From FEN-1297 sp963834015 (GTDB lineage Bacteria > Bacteroidota > Ignavibacteria > Ignavibacteriales > Ignavibacteriaceae), in contig CAWIAG010000002.1 in the NCBI GenBank assembly GCA_963834015.1, forward strand, positions 868,001 through 932,000: a stretch of 64,000 nucleotides of DNA, read 5' to 3'. Below are positions 35,795-44,263 of the stretch, piece after piece. Position 1 is the stretch's first letter, and every line of letters starts with the position of its first letter. The notes beneath the pieces were generated by a model. That model was not told the origin of the DNA. It searched no databases and was given only the letters and a program-made list of their open reading frames with translations. The translations under genes and the position numbers were made by a program.

Positions 35795-37849
35795 TTATTT
35801 TTCAGTTTTAACTGTGATAAATGCAAATGGCTCCAGCGTCAATTTAGCCTTGCCGTCGGTAACCTTTATATGCTTCATTTCTTCCATACCCCGCATCTTA
35901 TCTGTAACGAATACCTTCAATTCTTTTATACTATCCGGGTAGCCATCCAGGTTGGCTACACGGGATGCGCCATTATTTACAATTTGGAGTATGTAGGTGT
36001 TGTCTGCAATATCCCCGAACGCAGCGCAGCTTATCTCATCCTGATCGCATTTAACCGGCAAAATGAAAGATCCCGGAGGTATTAAGCTGAATTGTTTTAA
36101 GTTCCAGAATCTTTGGGTTGGTTGCAGATCTCCTTCAGTGCCATAAATTCCCCGCCCGGTCAATACCGAATAATCCGTTGTCAACTGCCATTGCAGGATA
36201 GTACTAACATTAGCAATATTACAAGCACGCACATATACATCAACTTCCTGCTGTGCAAAAGAAGGTTCTTTGAGAATATCGGGACTCATGTATGCCTGCG
36301 CGTCTATACCTCCTTCGGCAACAATCAGTGGTAAATTTGATTCTCTTGATGCATCTCGCCAGTTTGAAAGTGTCCAGTTGTCGCAACCGCGCCATGAGTG
36401 GAAAGATATAGCTCCGATATATTTATATGCACCGGGATCATGCAATGCAGGTTCAATAAAATCAATGGTGTTTGCGTCGGAATTGTCCCCTAAAAGCATT
36501 TTTGTTGATAAATTATTTGATGCAAGATACTCCCCGAATTTTTTTATAAAATCGGCATGTTCCTGTCCGGTCATCCTGACATTTATTCCAAGATCCGATT
36601 CATTAAATGAAAATAAATCAGGTTCGACTCCGTAAGCTTCTTTAAGATAAATAAAGTAATCTGCAAGTGATTTTATTATGCTCCGCATTTTTTTTTGATT
36701 TAGCGGATTACCGAATATTCCGTTCTCATTTCTGAAATTATATTGCCCCACTATAGCCCATTCGGGCGGAGACCAGGTGCTGAGGATGATTGGAATATGC
36801 CGCCCATATAGATTTTGAGCTAATTCCATAGCGCGTCGGACATTCTCGCTAATCCTGTTTTTCCTGGCAGCTTCAAGCGGGTCATTATTTTCAACCGGCT
36901 GCCAACTGCGCCAGGGCAGTTCAATTCGCGCATATCTTATATCTAAATTATTCAGGCAGTAATTAATTACAATAGTATCAAGTTCATCATTTTGTAAACG
37001 GAAATTTCCGCCCATACCAAAAAATTTTCTCCCGGGTTGGCTTCTGTCAAAGGAAATTTGTGCAGGCGTTCTGTCAATTTCACCGGAAGCCTTAAATAAA
37101 AATGTTTTTTCAGCGATGTCGGATTTTTTTATATGTGAAACCAAAATACCCAGGAAAATTCTATCATTAAGGATTCCAAACCGGGGATTTGACCTTTGAA
37201 TAATTATTTCAGTTGGCTGCCCGGTTGTAACTTCAATCTTTTTATCTGCAGTAATTACACGGAATCCGTTTACTAACGCCTGCATTAGCAGGTTTCCAAA
37301 TCTCGGCATACGGGGCATTCCTGCTCTTCCGGGGAAAAGTGAAACCGGGTCCATTACCGAAGCTGCTGAATCTAAAAGTTCAATTCTTGCGCCGGTATAT
37401 TCTTCCGAAGGCAGCTCAATGCATAAGAATATGCCTGTTAAAATTGAATCGGCGGCTCTCATTTTTATTTTTAATTTCGTTATGTTTCTGCCTGTATCCT
37501 GAACCGTTTCCGTATAATCAAATTTTGAAAATACTGAAGTGACAACTTGATTGCCGTCTTTCCGGTAATACATCCGCCGCTGATTGTCCCCGTTTGTAAA
37601 TAATAAATCAGCCATTGACGAATCAATTACACACACGCTTGAATTAAATTTTATTAAATGGCCTTCCCGGCGAAACCCGGTCATACTTCCCCATGGCGTT
37701 AATTCAGCTTGTGCAAATAAATTATTTACATATAAGGCAGAAAATAAAAGGATTATAAAACATATATTCTGAAAAAATTTACTGTTATGATTATGTGAAC
37801 TCGTTTGATTTGACATTTTTAAGTTCTTAGAAGTTCCAAATTGTTTCAA
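35795..37849 (-). CDS. GH30-like secreted glycoside hydrolase
   Basis: A 684-aa exported protein; the signal peptide spans about residues 25-46, and ATG at 37816 (MSNQTSS) is an alternative start. An N-terminal beta domain of ~230 residues precedes a TIM-barrel that starts at FFGMGGNFR. STWSPPEWA is a GH30 hallmark. The acid/base Glu is in SFNESDLG and the nucleophile Glu in IVAEGG. A C-terminal beta-sandwich ends the protein. The substrate may be a beta-linked glycan of plants or microbes. It is monocistronic. Confidence 0.78.
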   Translation of the reverse strand: MKQFGTSKNLKMSNQTSSHNHNSKFFQNICFIILLFSALYVNNLFAQAELTPWGSMTGFRREGHLIKFNSSVCVIDSSMADLLFTNGDNQRRMYYRKDGNQVVTSVFSKFDYTETVQDTGRNITKLKIKMRAADSILTGIFLCIELPSEEYTGARIELLDSAASVMDPVSLFPGRAGMPRMPRFGNLLMQALVNGFRVITADKKIEVTTGQPTEIIIQRSNPRFGILNDRIFLGILVSHIKKSDIAEKTFLFKASGEIDRTPAQISFDRSQPGRKFFGMGGNFRLQNDELDTIVINYCLNNLDIRYARIELPWRSWQPVENNDPLEAARKNRISENVRRAMELAQNLYGRHIPIILSTWSPPEWAIVGQYNFRNENGIFGNPLNQKKMRSIIKSLADYFIYLKEAYGVEPDLFSFNESDLGINVRMTGQEHADFIKKFGEYLASNNLSTKMLLGDNSDANTIDFIEPALHDPGAYKYIGAISFHSWRGCDNWTLSNWRDASRESNLPLIVAEGGIDAQAYMSPDILKEPSFAQQEVDVYVRACNIANVSTILQWQLTTDYSVLTGRGIYGTEGDLQPTQRFWNLKQFSLIPPGSFILPVKCDQDEISCAAFGDIADNTYILQIVNNGASRVANLDGYPDSIKELKVFVTDKMRGMEEMKHIKVTDGKAKLTLEPFAFITVKTEK

Positions 37850-37952
37850 GTTGAATCTCCTTTCGGTAAGTTGGAAGATATCTGATTTATAGCATATAGC
37901 AATTAATTTCAGAGGTTAATATATCTAAAACAAATTAAAAAATAATCAACTA

Positions 37953-38110
37953 TCAATGCTTCTACAACTCCATGTCCTAACTCTTGAACAGAATAGTCTC
38001 ACTTATTTGTTGAGGTAAAATATTTTTAGATGCTTCAAAATCTGTTAACTTCGGTGAGTTCGACTGACCATCGATTGCCTATGAATGACCATCGAATAGC
38101 TTTATAAATT
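37953..38110. repeat. Decayed ComM 3'-end copy followed by a short GAATGAC array
   Basis: On the minus strand, 38045-37953 reads as the end of a ComM/YifB-type protein (DFEASKNILPQ, then a Q-I-S-E segment and K-H-stop) with two internal stops, so it is decayed. It aligns base for base with the fresher copy at 58408-58500. A three-unit tgaccatc/gaatgaccatc array follows at 38061-38098, then tttgcgggccaaaag, shared with 51391. No gene is present in this gap (37850-38156). Confidence 0.6.
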
Positions 38111-38156
38111 TTTTTGCGGGCCAAAAGAAAGTTCCGGAAATTTTTGCAATGTAATA

Positions 38157-38570
38157 CTATAATTGCTTCTTTCTATATTCAACTGAATATTTCACTAACT
38201 TGGTCAAAATGCTTATATCAATGTCCTCCAGCTTTTGAATATAAATACATCCTTTACCTGTTTTATGCTTTCCAAATTTCTTCAGCAATTCATCCCGTTT
38301 ATCAAAATTAGATGAAAGATATAAAGTAATAGCATTTGCTCTTGATGAAAATGCAGCAAGTGGAGCATCCCCCTCATGACCACTTTCATACTTGTAATGA
38401 TAATTCCCAAAACCTACAATACTTGTCCCCCACATTTTAGCTTCAAGCCCTGTAGATTCCGTTATTAAGTCAATTATTAGTGAACAATCTTTACGCCTTT
38501 TATCATCTTTTATTGTTGCCAGATAGCCGGCAACATTATCCTGGGTTTGGGTTGTTTTATTTTTTGCCAT
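38157..38570 (-). CDS. DUF1801 (YdhG-like) protein
   Basis: A 137-aa protein of the DUF1801 family: DNVAGYLATIKDDKRRKDC at the start, KMWGTSIVGFGNYHYKYESG in the middle, and a C-terminal helix (ILTKLVKYSVEYRKKQL). No biochemical function is established for the family. Such genes often sit near SRPBCC, YdeI and VOC genes, as in this window. Confidence 0.85.
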   Translation of the reverse strand: MAKNKTTQTQDNVAGYLATIKDDKRRKDCSLIIDLITESTGLEAKMWGTSIVGFGNYHYKYESGHEGDAPLAAFSSRANAITLYLSSNFDKRDELLKKFGKHKTGKGCIYIQKLEDIDISILTKLVKYSVEYRKKQL

Positions 38571-38894
38571 AATATTATTTTAATATCTCATTTTTGATTA
38601 GTTAAAGAAAAAGCAATGATTTACTTTTAAACTCAATGCCGGCCTTGGTATGCTCTTGTGAAATATCATTTATCTGTTCAATATTTGTTGAATATTACCG
38701 CATTATTAAAGCAAACATTTGGATTTTTGATATAAGAAACATTTTGAAAATAATTATACACACATATAAAAGCAATAACCGGAAACACACATCACAAGCA
38801 TTAAAAGCCATCTTCAGAGTAAATGTTATTTCCGGTGATAACAACATGCATAGTCTATCAAAGTAAATTCTCCCAAAATTTAACACCGGGGTTT

Positions 38895-39095
38895 CATTCC
38901 GAAAACTTTCGGAATGATCAGCCTTTGGTTGAGGCCTCAACCTCGGAGTTATTTGCTTTCAAGAATTCATATCTCACGTTTACATTTTGATCGGTTAATA
39001 ATTCTATCATTTGCCTTTTACTTTCATAATAAGATACAGCCTCCTTAATATTAATTAAACTTCGATTCCCTAATGCTGATAAATACATAGTACTT
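38895..39095 (-). pseudogene. REP palindromes plus decayed 3' end of a RAYT transposase gene
   Basis: A perfect 10-bp-arm hairpin (cattccgaaa/tttcggaatg, 38895-38916) and the 16-bp palindrome ggttgaggcctcaacc (38927-38942) precede a minus-strand frame. That frame reads SLINIKEAVSYYESKRQ and LLTDQNVNVRYE, clearly the C-terminus of the RAYT gene at 58619 (SLTNLKEVVSYF, LTDQNIKVNYE). Only ~50 codons remain and no catalytic motif is present. The 38571-38894 stretch to its left shows no gene. Confidence 0.7.
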
Positions 39096-39173
39096 GAATT
39101 TCCCCGGTCAGGCATTTTATTCATTAAACCAATCTTCAGCGGATATTTTAGTTGTTTTAAGTTTACAAAATAA

Positions 39174-39446
39174 ATGGAAGTAAATGCTATCCAGATGTCC
39201 GTCAGGTGGGAAAAGATTGAATATAACGCTGAGCAATCCGTTTTAAAAATTACAGGTCGTAAGGTAGAATGCAATTGTACTTTTGCCCGGGAACAACAGA
39301 AGCCAAAATCATTATGCAATTATTGCTGCAAAAGTTTTCTTCAGGAATTTTTCGGGACATTATTGAATAATAAAGTAAAAACTGTTATAGATGAAACAGT
39401 TATACTCGGTGGAGAAAGATGTTGCGCAACCATCTCTTTTATCTGA
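39174..39446 (+). pseudogene. C-terminal fragment of a Cys-rich (ATC hydrolase/V4R-like) domain protein
   Basis: A 90-aa frame. CNCTFAREQQ, SLCNYCCKSFLQEFF and ETVILGGERCCATISF match the C-terminal Cys-rich end seen in L-2-amino-thiazoline-4-carboxylate hydrolase/DUF6144-like proteins. The N-terminal half is missing, and the frame begins at the edge of the RAYT remnant, so it is probably a truncated gene. Nothing is seen between 39447 and 39766. Confidence 0.4.
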
Positions 39447-39766
39447 TTATAAAGTGAGCTTGATTTATTTATGAAAAGAATAATATTATACTCGCTAACA
39501 TATGTAATATTTATTTCGGGCAAATTATTTTAACAGGAATTTAAACAGGATTCTTCATTCGACTTCGGGTGGAAATTTTACAGGGACAATATCTTTGGCG
39601 ATGAAAAACCCGGATCTAATGAAAACAATGAATCAATTGGTTCGGCTTCATTAAACCGAGCCGGGGAGCGGCAAATTAAATCTTATATAAAAAATATAAA
39701 ACTTGATAATTTATTAACAATTATTTATCTTAGCAAAGAATTATTCCTATTTAATAATAATTATCA

Positions 39767-40192
39767 ATGAAAAAAGAAAAACACAGAATTGACTTGAAAA
39801 ACAGCGACCTAAAGATTACGCCTCAAAGAATGGCTGTTCTCGAAGCCTTAAAGAGCCTTAAGGAGCACCCCACTGCGGATAAAATCAAAGAATACGTAGT
39901 TAAAAATCATCCTAACATAGCAGTAGGGACGATCTATAAAACTTTGGAAACATTTGTTGAAAAAGGATTGGTAAGGAAGGTGAAGACTGAAAAAGATGTA
40001 ATGAGGTATGATGCGATACTTGAAAAACATCATCATTTGTATTGTGAAGACACTGAACATATAGAAGACTACTTTGATGATAAACTTAATAATATGCTTG
40101 AAATATATTTTAAGAAAAAGAAAATACCCAACTTCAAAGTAAAAGATATAAGGCTTCAGATAATCGGCACTTTTAATAACAAAAAAGTTTAA
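39767..40192 (+). CDS. perR: Fur-family peroxide regulator, PerR-like
   Basis: A 141-aa Fur-fold protein: winged helix over residues ~8-85 (TPQRMAVLEAL, VGTIYKTLETF) and metal site KHHHLYCEDTEHIEDYFD (H88-H90, C93). The second Cys of the usual C-x-x-C pair is Thr (T96) and the C-terminal Cys pair is absent, so the structural zinc site is missing, as in several Bacteroidetes PerR proteins. A 7-bp inverted repeat aattatt/aataatt upstream (39741-39764) may be an operator. It is followed by a small ORF and katG, which is the usual PerR target. Confidence 0.8.
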   Translation: MKKEKHRIDLKNSDLKITPQRMAVLEALKSLKEHPTADKIKEYVVKNHPNIAVGTIYKTLETFVEKGLVRKVKTEKDVMRYDAILEKHHHLYCEDTEHIEDYFDDKLNNMLEIYFKKKKIPNFKVKDIRLQIIGTFNNKKV

Positions 40193-40233
40193 TCGAAAAA
40201 ATTGTTTATTTGGGAAGAAAGGAAAGCAACTGA

Positions 40234-40329
40234 ATGAAAAAAGAAAAAAGTAATTTGTTCTTAAATATGGTCGTTGCTGATTATTTATCCGGATTCCCCG
40301 CCCACTATATTGCGAGTAAATACAAATAA
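40234..40329 (+). CDS. Small protein between perR and katG, 31 aa
   Basis: The short ORF MKKEKSNLFL...SKYK has a good ribosome binding site (GAAAGGA, 8 nt upstream). It is Lys- and Tyr-rich, without a clear membrane segment. Its position 41 bp after perR and 122 bp before katG suggests it is made with the peroxide response. A PerR-box-like AT palindrome, ttaatataattaataa (40342-40356), lies just downstream in front of katG. Confidence 0.45.
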   Translation: MKKEKSNLFLNMVVADYLSGFPAHYIASKYK

Positions 40330-40451
40330 AGTTGTTTTATTTTAATATAATTAATAAGAAAATGTTGCATTAGTATTACATTACCGTCTGGATTTTTTAC
40401 CCGGACTAAATTTACAAAAAATATTTTTGCAAACCTCTAATTGAAAGGAGA

Positions 40452-42653
40452 ATGAAAATGAATGACGAAAGCAAATGCCCGGTAAACCATAAATCCCCTG
40501 CCGGCAAAGGCACATCAAATATGGATTGGTGGCCCAACCAGTTAAACCTGAATATACTCCGCCAGCACTCTTCCAAATCTAATCCGATGGGAGAGAAGTT
40601 CAACTACGCTGAGGAATTCAAGACACTCGATCTGAATAAAGTGAAAAAGGACCTGTTCGATCTGATGACCAACTCCCAGGAATGGTGGCCGGCAGATTTC
40701 GGCCATTATGGCCCTTTGTTCATTCGAATGGCATGGCATAGTGCAGGCACTTACCGCATTGACGATGGTCGCGGCGGCGGCGGCACCGGCTCCCAGCGCT
40801 TTGAACCGCTTAATAGTTGGCCTGACAATGTAAACCTCGACAAAGCACGCAGGTTGATTTGGCCTATCAAACAGAAATACGGCAGAAAAATTTCCTGGGC
40901 AGACCTGATAATCCTCGCCGGTAACGTTGCCCTTGAGTCGATGGGCTTCAAGACTTTTGGATTCGGCGGAGGGCGTGAAGATGTTTGGGAGCCTTTGGAA
41001 GACACCTACTGGGGTTCTGAAGGCGAGTGGCTCGGAGACAAACGTTATACTGGTGACCGGGACCTGGAAAATCCCCTTGCCGCTGTGCAGATGGGACTGA
41101 TCTATGTTAATCCCGAAGGACCGAACGGAAATCCCGATCCGGTCGCAGCAGCCCGCGACATTCGTGAGACCTTCCGGCGTATGGCTATGAATGATGAAGA
41201 AACTGTCGCGCTTATAGCAGGCGGACACACATTCGGCAAAGCCCATGGCGCCGCCATTCCGGACAAATACGTTGGGCCGGAACCCGCTGCCGCGGGAATT
41301 GAAGAACAGGGCCTCGGCTGGAAAAACAGTTTTGGCTCGGGTAAAGGCGATGACACAATCGGCGGCGGCCCGGAAGTTACCTGGACAACAACGCCAACAA
41401 AGTGGAGCAACAACTTCTTTGAAAATCTGTTTAGCTACGAATGGGAGTTGACTAAGAGCCCTGCCGGTGCGAAACAGTGGGTTGCAAAGAATGGGGCCGG
41501 TGCCGGTACAATTCCGGATGCTCACGATCCGTCCAAAAGTCATGCCCCAACTATGCTTACAACCGATCTCTCCCTGAGGTTCGACCCGGCTTACGAAAAA
41601 ATTTCAAGGCGCTTCTATAAAAATCCTGATGAGTTTGCCGACGCATTCGCCCGCGCATGGTTCAAACTAACTCATCGTGATATGGGACCGCGAACACGCT
41701 ATTTAGGCTTGGAAGTTCCCAAAGAAGACCTGATCTGGCAGGATCCTATCCCGGCTGTTACGCATAAACTTATTGACGATAAGGATATTGATGAATTAAA
41801 GAAAAAAATACTTGCATCAGGTTTGTCTGTCTCACAACTGGTATCAACAGCATGGGCATCAGCATCAACATTCCGCGGTTCCGATAAACGAGGCGGCGCG
41901 AATGGTGCACGCATTCGGCTTGCACCGCAGAAGGATTGGGAAGTCAACAACCCGGCTCAACTTGCGAAAGTATTGGATATACTTGAAAAAATTCAAAAAG
42001 ATTTCAACAGCACGCAATCCGGCGGAAAAAAAGTTTCACTCGCAGACCTGATTGTTCTGGGCGGATGTGCAGGTGTCGAAAAAGCAGCTAAGAATGCCGG
42101 CCATGATGTTACAATACCATTCACACCAGGACGCGGCGATGCACTGCAGGAACAAACCGATTTGGAATCATTTGCCGTCCTTGAACCGGTTGGAGATGGA
42201 TTCCGCAATTACCTTAGAAAAATACCCAATTATAGTGTGCCGGCAGAGAAAATACTGGTTGACCGTTCACAACTTTTAACACTTACTCCGCCTGAGATGA
42301 CGGTTCTCATTGGCGGTATGCGTGTACTTAACACAAACTTTGATGGATCCAAACACGGCATCTTCACCAAACGACCGGAGGCGCTCACCAACGACTTCTT
42401 TGTTAACCTTCTCGACATGGAGGCCGTTTGGAAACCCGTATCAGATGACGGGGCAACCTTTGAGGGTCGGGACCGCAAGAACGGCGAGCTTAAGTGGACA
42501 GCCACCCGTGTGGATCTGGTTTTCGGTTCAAATTCAGAGCTCCGTGCCCTGGCCGAAGTTTATGCACAGGATGATGCAAAAGAAAAGTTTGTGCATGATT
42601 TCGTTGAAGCCTGGAATAAAATAATGAACCTTGACCGCTTTGACCTGATCTGA
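40452..42653 (+). CDS. katG: Catalase-peroxidase
   Basis: A 733-aa bifunctional class I haem peroxidase. The distal site is RMAWHSAGTYR (catalytic Arg, Trp, His; the Trp belongs to the Met-Tyr-Trp adduct) and the proximal His is in GGHTFGKAHG near residue 260. The C-terminal inactive repeat starts at about residue 430. AAAGGAG overlaps the region just before ATG 40452. It detoxifies hydrogen peroxide in the cytoplasm. The longest antisense frames here are shadows. GC content is visibly higher than in neighbouring genes, which may reflect strong codon selection or transfer. Confidence 0.97.
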   Translation: MKMNDESKCPVNHKSPAGKGTSNMDWWPNQLNLNILRQHSSKSNPMGEKFNYAEEFKTLDLNKVKKDLFDLMTNSQEWWPADFGHYGPLFIRMAWHSAGTYRIDDGRGGGGTGSQRFEPLNSWPDNVNLDKARRLIWPIKQKYGRKISWADLIILAGNVALESMGFKTFGFGGGREDVWEPLEDTYWGSEGEWLGDKRYTGDRDLENPLAAVQMGLIYVNPEGPNGNPDPVAAARDIRETFRRMAMNDEETVALIAGGHTFGKAHGAAIPDKYVGPEPAAAGIEEQGLGWKNSFGSGKGDDTIGGGPEVTWTTTPTKWSNNFFENLFSYEWELTKSPAGAKQWVAKNGAGAGTIPDAHDPSKSHAPTMLTTDLSLRFDPAYEKISRRFYKNPDEFADAFARAWFKLTHRDMGPRTRYLGLEVPKEDLIWQDPIPAVTHKLIDDKDIDELKKKILASGLSVSQLVSTAWASASTFRGSDKRGGANGARIRLAPQKDWEVNNPAQLAKVLDILEKIQKDFNSTQSGGKKVSLADLIVLGGCAGVEKAAKNAGHDVTIPFTPGRGDALQEQTDLESFAVLEPVGDGFRNYLRKIPNYSVPAEKILVDRSQLLTLTPPEMTVLIGGMRVLNTNFDGSKHGIFTKRPEALTNDFFVNLLDMEAVWKPVSDDGATFEGRDRKNGELKWTATRVDLVFGSNSELRALAEVYAQDDAKEKFVHDFVEAWNKIMNLDRFDLI

Positions 42654-42666
42654 GCGGAATATTTAA

Positions 42667-42787
42667 CTGAAGTTACGCAAAGTTGTAATGCAAAACGATG
42701 TTTAGAACATAGTATTTGATTTTAGCCCAAAATAAAAAGCGATTCAGCTAATCGCTGTACAAAAAAAATGTTTTTGCGTAACTTCAG
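42667..42787. mobile_element. MITE-like element with 15-bp terminal inverted repeats
   Basis: ctgaagttacgcaaa (42667-42681) and its exact complement (42773-42787) bound 121 bp that cannot encode a protein. An internal hairpin agcgatt-cagct-aatcgct lies at 42738-42756. No target duplication is clear. The inner decamer of the ends recurs in the hairpin at 3267, and a decayed right half (aaaaagcgatt ... cgtaacttc) appears at 48036-48067. It begins 14 bp after katG. Confidence 0.65.
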
Positions 42788-42833
42788 CAATTAATTTTAA
42801 CTATATCATAATTAAGCTAAAAATCACAAATAA

Positions 42834-42860
42834 TTGAATGACCACCGAATGCCAATTATG
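42834..42860. repeat. Two-unit GAATGAC repeat
   Basis: ttgaatgacc-accgaatgcc-aattatg is a minimal copy of the GAATGAC array family found at 38061, 44000, 47088, 51351 and 54295. Confidence 0.4.
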
Positions 42861-42913
42861 CTCTCTTGCACAAATCCTACTAAAATATTTCAATACTGCT
42901 AAAAGAAACTTGC

Positions 42914-42955
42914 GTAGCCAAATAACTACGCGTATATTTGTAGTCAAATAGCTGC
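42914..42955 (+). promoter_or_regulatory. Tandem operators in front of the second ArsR gene
   Basis: Two similar inverted repeats, gtagccaaataactac (42914-42929) and gtagtcaaatagctgc (42940-42955), are spaced 26 bp apart. They end 3 bp before the ArsR start, so the mRNA leader must be very short or the site lies over the promoter. Autoregulation is likely. Confidence 0.55.
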
Positions 42956-42958
42956 ACA

Positions 42959-43273
42959 ATGAATTTAAGACGAGACATATTTCAAGCCATAGCAGATCCC
43001 ACAAGAAGGAATATACTTCTGTTGGTTGCTGCACAATCGATGACAGCAGGTGCAATAGCCTCAAACTTTCATACGGCAAGGCCGACCGTTTCAAAACACC
43101 TGCAAATACTCACCGAGTGTAAACTGCTTAAAAAAGAGCAAAACGGAAGAGAAATTTACTATCGCTTAAATCCTAAAAAGATGAAAGAAATAGCAGACTA
43201 TATCGAACCATTCCGCAAAATGTGGGATGCCAGGTTTAATAAATTAGAAACTATAATGAAAAAGCATAAATAA
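42959..43273 (+). CDS. ArsR-family transcriptional regulator
   Basis: 104 aa. LRRDIFQAIADPTRRNILL and the HTH ARPTVSKHLQILTECKLL make it a paralogue of the 27659-28000 regulator. No metal-binding Cys motif is seen. It is followed after 13 bp by an SRPBCC gene, the standard pair. The start is next to the operator repeats and has no separate ribosome binding site. Confidence 0.9.
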   Translation: MNLRRDIFQAIADPTRRNILLLVAAQSMTAGAIASNFHTARPTVSKHLQILTECKLLKKEQNGREIYYRLNPKKMKEIADYIEPFRKMWDARFNKLETIMKKHK

Positions 43274-43286
43274 AAAAAGGAGCAAT

Positions 43287-43754
43287 ATGGAACAAAAGAC
43301 AATAGTCAATGCCGAAGACGGCAGACAGGAATTAGTGATTACAAGAGAATTTGATTTGCCGTTGGAATTACTTTTTAAAGCGTACGCAGAGCCCGGCATT
43401 GTTGAGCAATGGATGGGAACGAAAGTTCTGAAACTCGAAAGTAAAAAGCACGGCAGCTACCAATTTGAAACAAGAGATGCCCAGGGAAACATTTTATTTC
43501 AGGCAAATGGAGTGATCCACGAGTTTAACCCGAACCGGAAAATTACACGGACATTTGAAATGGAGAATACTCCTTTTGGCGTCCAGCTTGAGGTCTATGA
43601 ATTTGAACAACTTACAAACGATACCAGCAAACTCACTATGCACGTAATATATGAATCGGTTAAACAAAGAGACAAGGTGCTTCAGTTACCATTTGCTAAA
43701 GGCATAAACTTCGCGCATAACCGGCTGCAGGAAATCGTAAACAAATTAAAATAA
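43287..43754 (+). CDS. SRPBCC domain protein (AHSA1-like)
   Basis: A 155-aa protein with ITREFDLPLELLFKAYAEP, VEQWMGTKVLKLE and a C-terminal helix QRDKVLQLPFAKGINFAHNRLQ. AAAGGAG precedes ATG. It is cotranscribed with the ArsR gene. It resembles the SRPBCC proteins of the minus-strand operon at 25.5-28 kb. Confidence 0.9.
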   Translation: MEQKTIVNAEDGRQELVITREFDLPLELLFKAYAEPGIVEQWMGTKVLKLESKKHGSYQFETRDAQGNILFQANGVIHEFNPNRKITRTFEMENTPFGVQLEVYEFEQLTNDTSKLTMHVIYESVKQRDKVLQLPFAKGINFAHNRLQEIVNKLK

Positions 43755-43789
43755 TATAACATGACAAGGAATAAAATGCCGGTTTGAAA

Positions 43790-44011
43790 GTGCCCTTGAA
43801 AAAAACTACGGAATTTAATATTCCTGAAGAATTTTAAAATAAATTAGATAAAATCCCCGAACTGAATACTGAATTTGAAGCATTGACGCCGAAGCGGCAA
43901 AGGGCATACATTCTTTATTTTTCCGCACCCAAACAATCCAAAACTCAGGATTCGAGAGTTGAAAAATATATGCCGCTAATTCTCACTGGAAAGGGATTTA
44001 ATGACCACTAA
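43790..44011 (+). pseudogene. YdeI/OmdA-like protein fragment
   Basis: The frame reads TTEFNIPEEF, a stop (43835-43837), then FEALTPKRQRAYILYFSAP, KQSKTQDSRVEKYMPLIL and GKGFND. This is the C-terminal half of YdeI (bacteriocin-protection/OmpD-associated) proteins. The N-terminal half is missing. It lies 35 bp after the SRPBCC gene, as a decayed member of the same operon. Its end runs into the GAATGAC array. Confidence 0.7.
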
Positions 44012-44078
44012 ATGACGATCGAATGACCACCGAAAGACGGTTGAATGAGCATGAATGACCGAATGACCATTGAATTCG
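44000..44078. repeat. GAATGAC array, about 7-8 units
   Basis: About eight units of aatgac/aaagac/aatgag separated so that the start-to-start spacing is mostly 10-11 bp, with one of 8. This is the longest of six arrays in the window. It is not a CRISPR: units are too short and there are no spacers. The remaining gap up to 44263 shows nothing else. Confidence 0.65.
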
Positions 44079-44263
44079 CCCAACAGCTAATTTTATCCAC
44101 TCATCATTATTTGAATGACATTTTTTCCATTTCTCTCTAAATTAACTCTTGAAAATAAATCTGGTTCTAACATATATTTTAATCACATTTATTTAATAGT
44201 GGAAAAAATTATTCTATTCAATATTTATAAATCCTTTTAATCATTTTTTACGTTTAAATTTCT

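Noticed and set aside
38636..38866. 76-aa frame in the gap left of the RAYT relic
   Set aside because: AT-rich, no ribosome binding site, no recognisable segment, and an equally long frame on the other strand.
40542..42505. Long open frames antisense to katG, one of 333 aa
   Set aside because: katG is a full-length, clearly recognised gene with all catalytic motifs; the antisense frames have no domain and arise from its codon bias.
44000..44078. GAATGAC array as a CRISPR
   Set aside because: Repeat units are 7 bp with 3-4 bp between them, no spacers of 30 bp and no cas genes.
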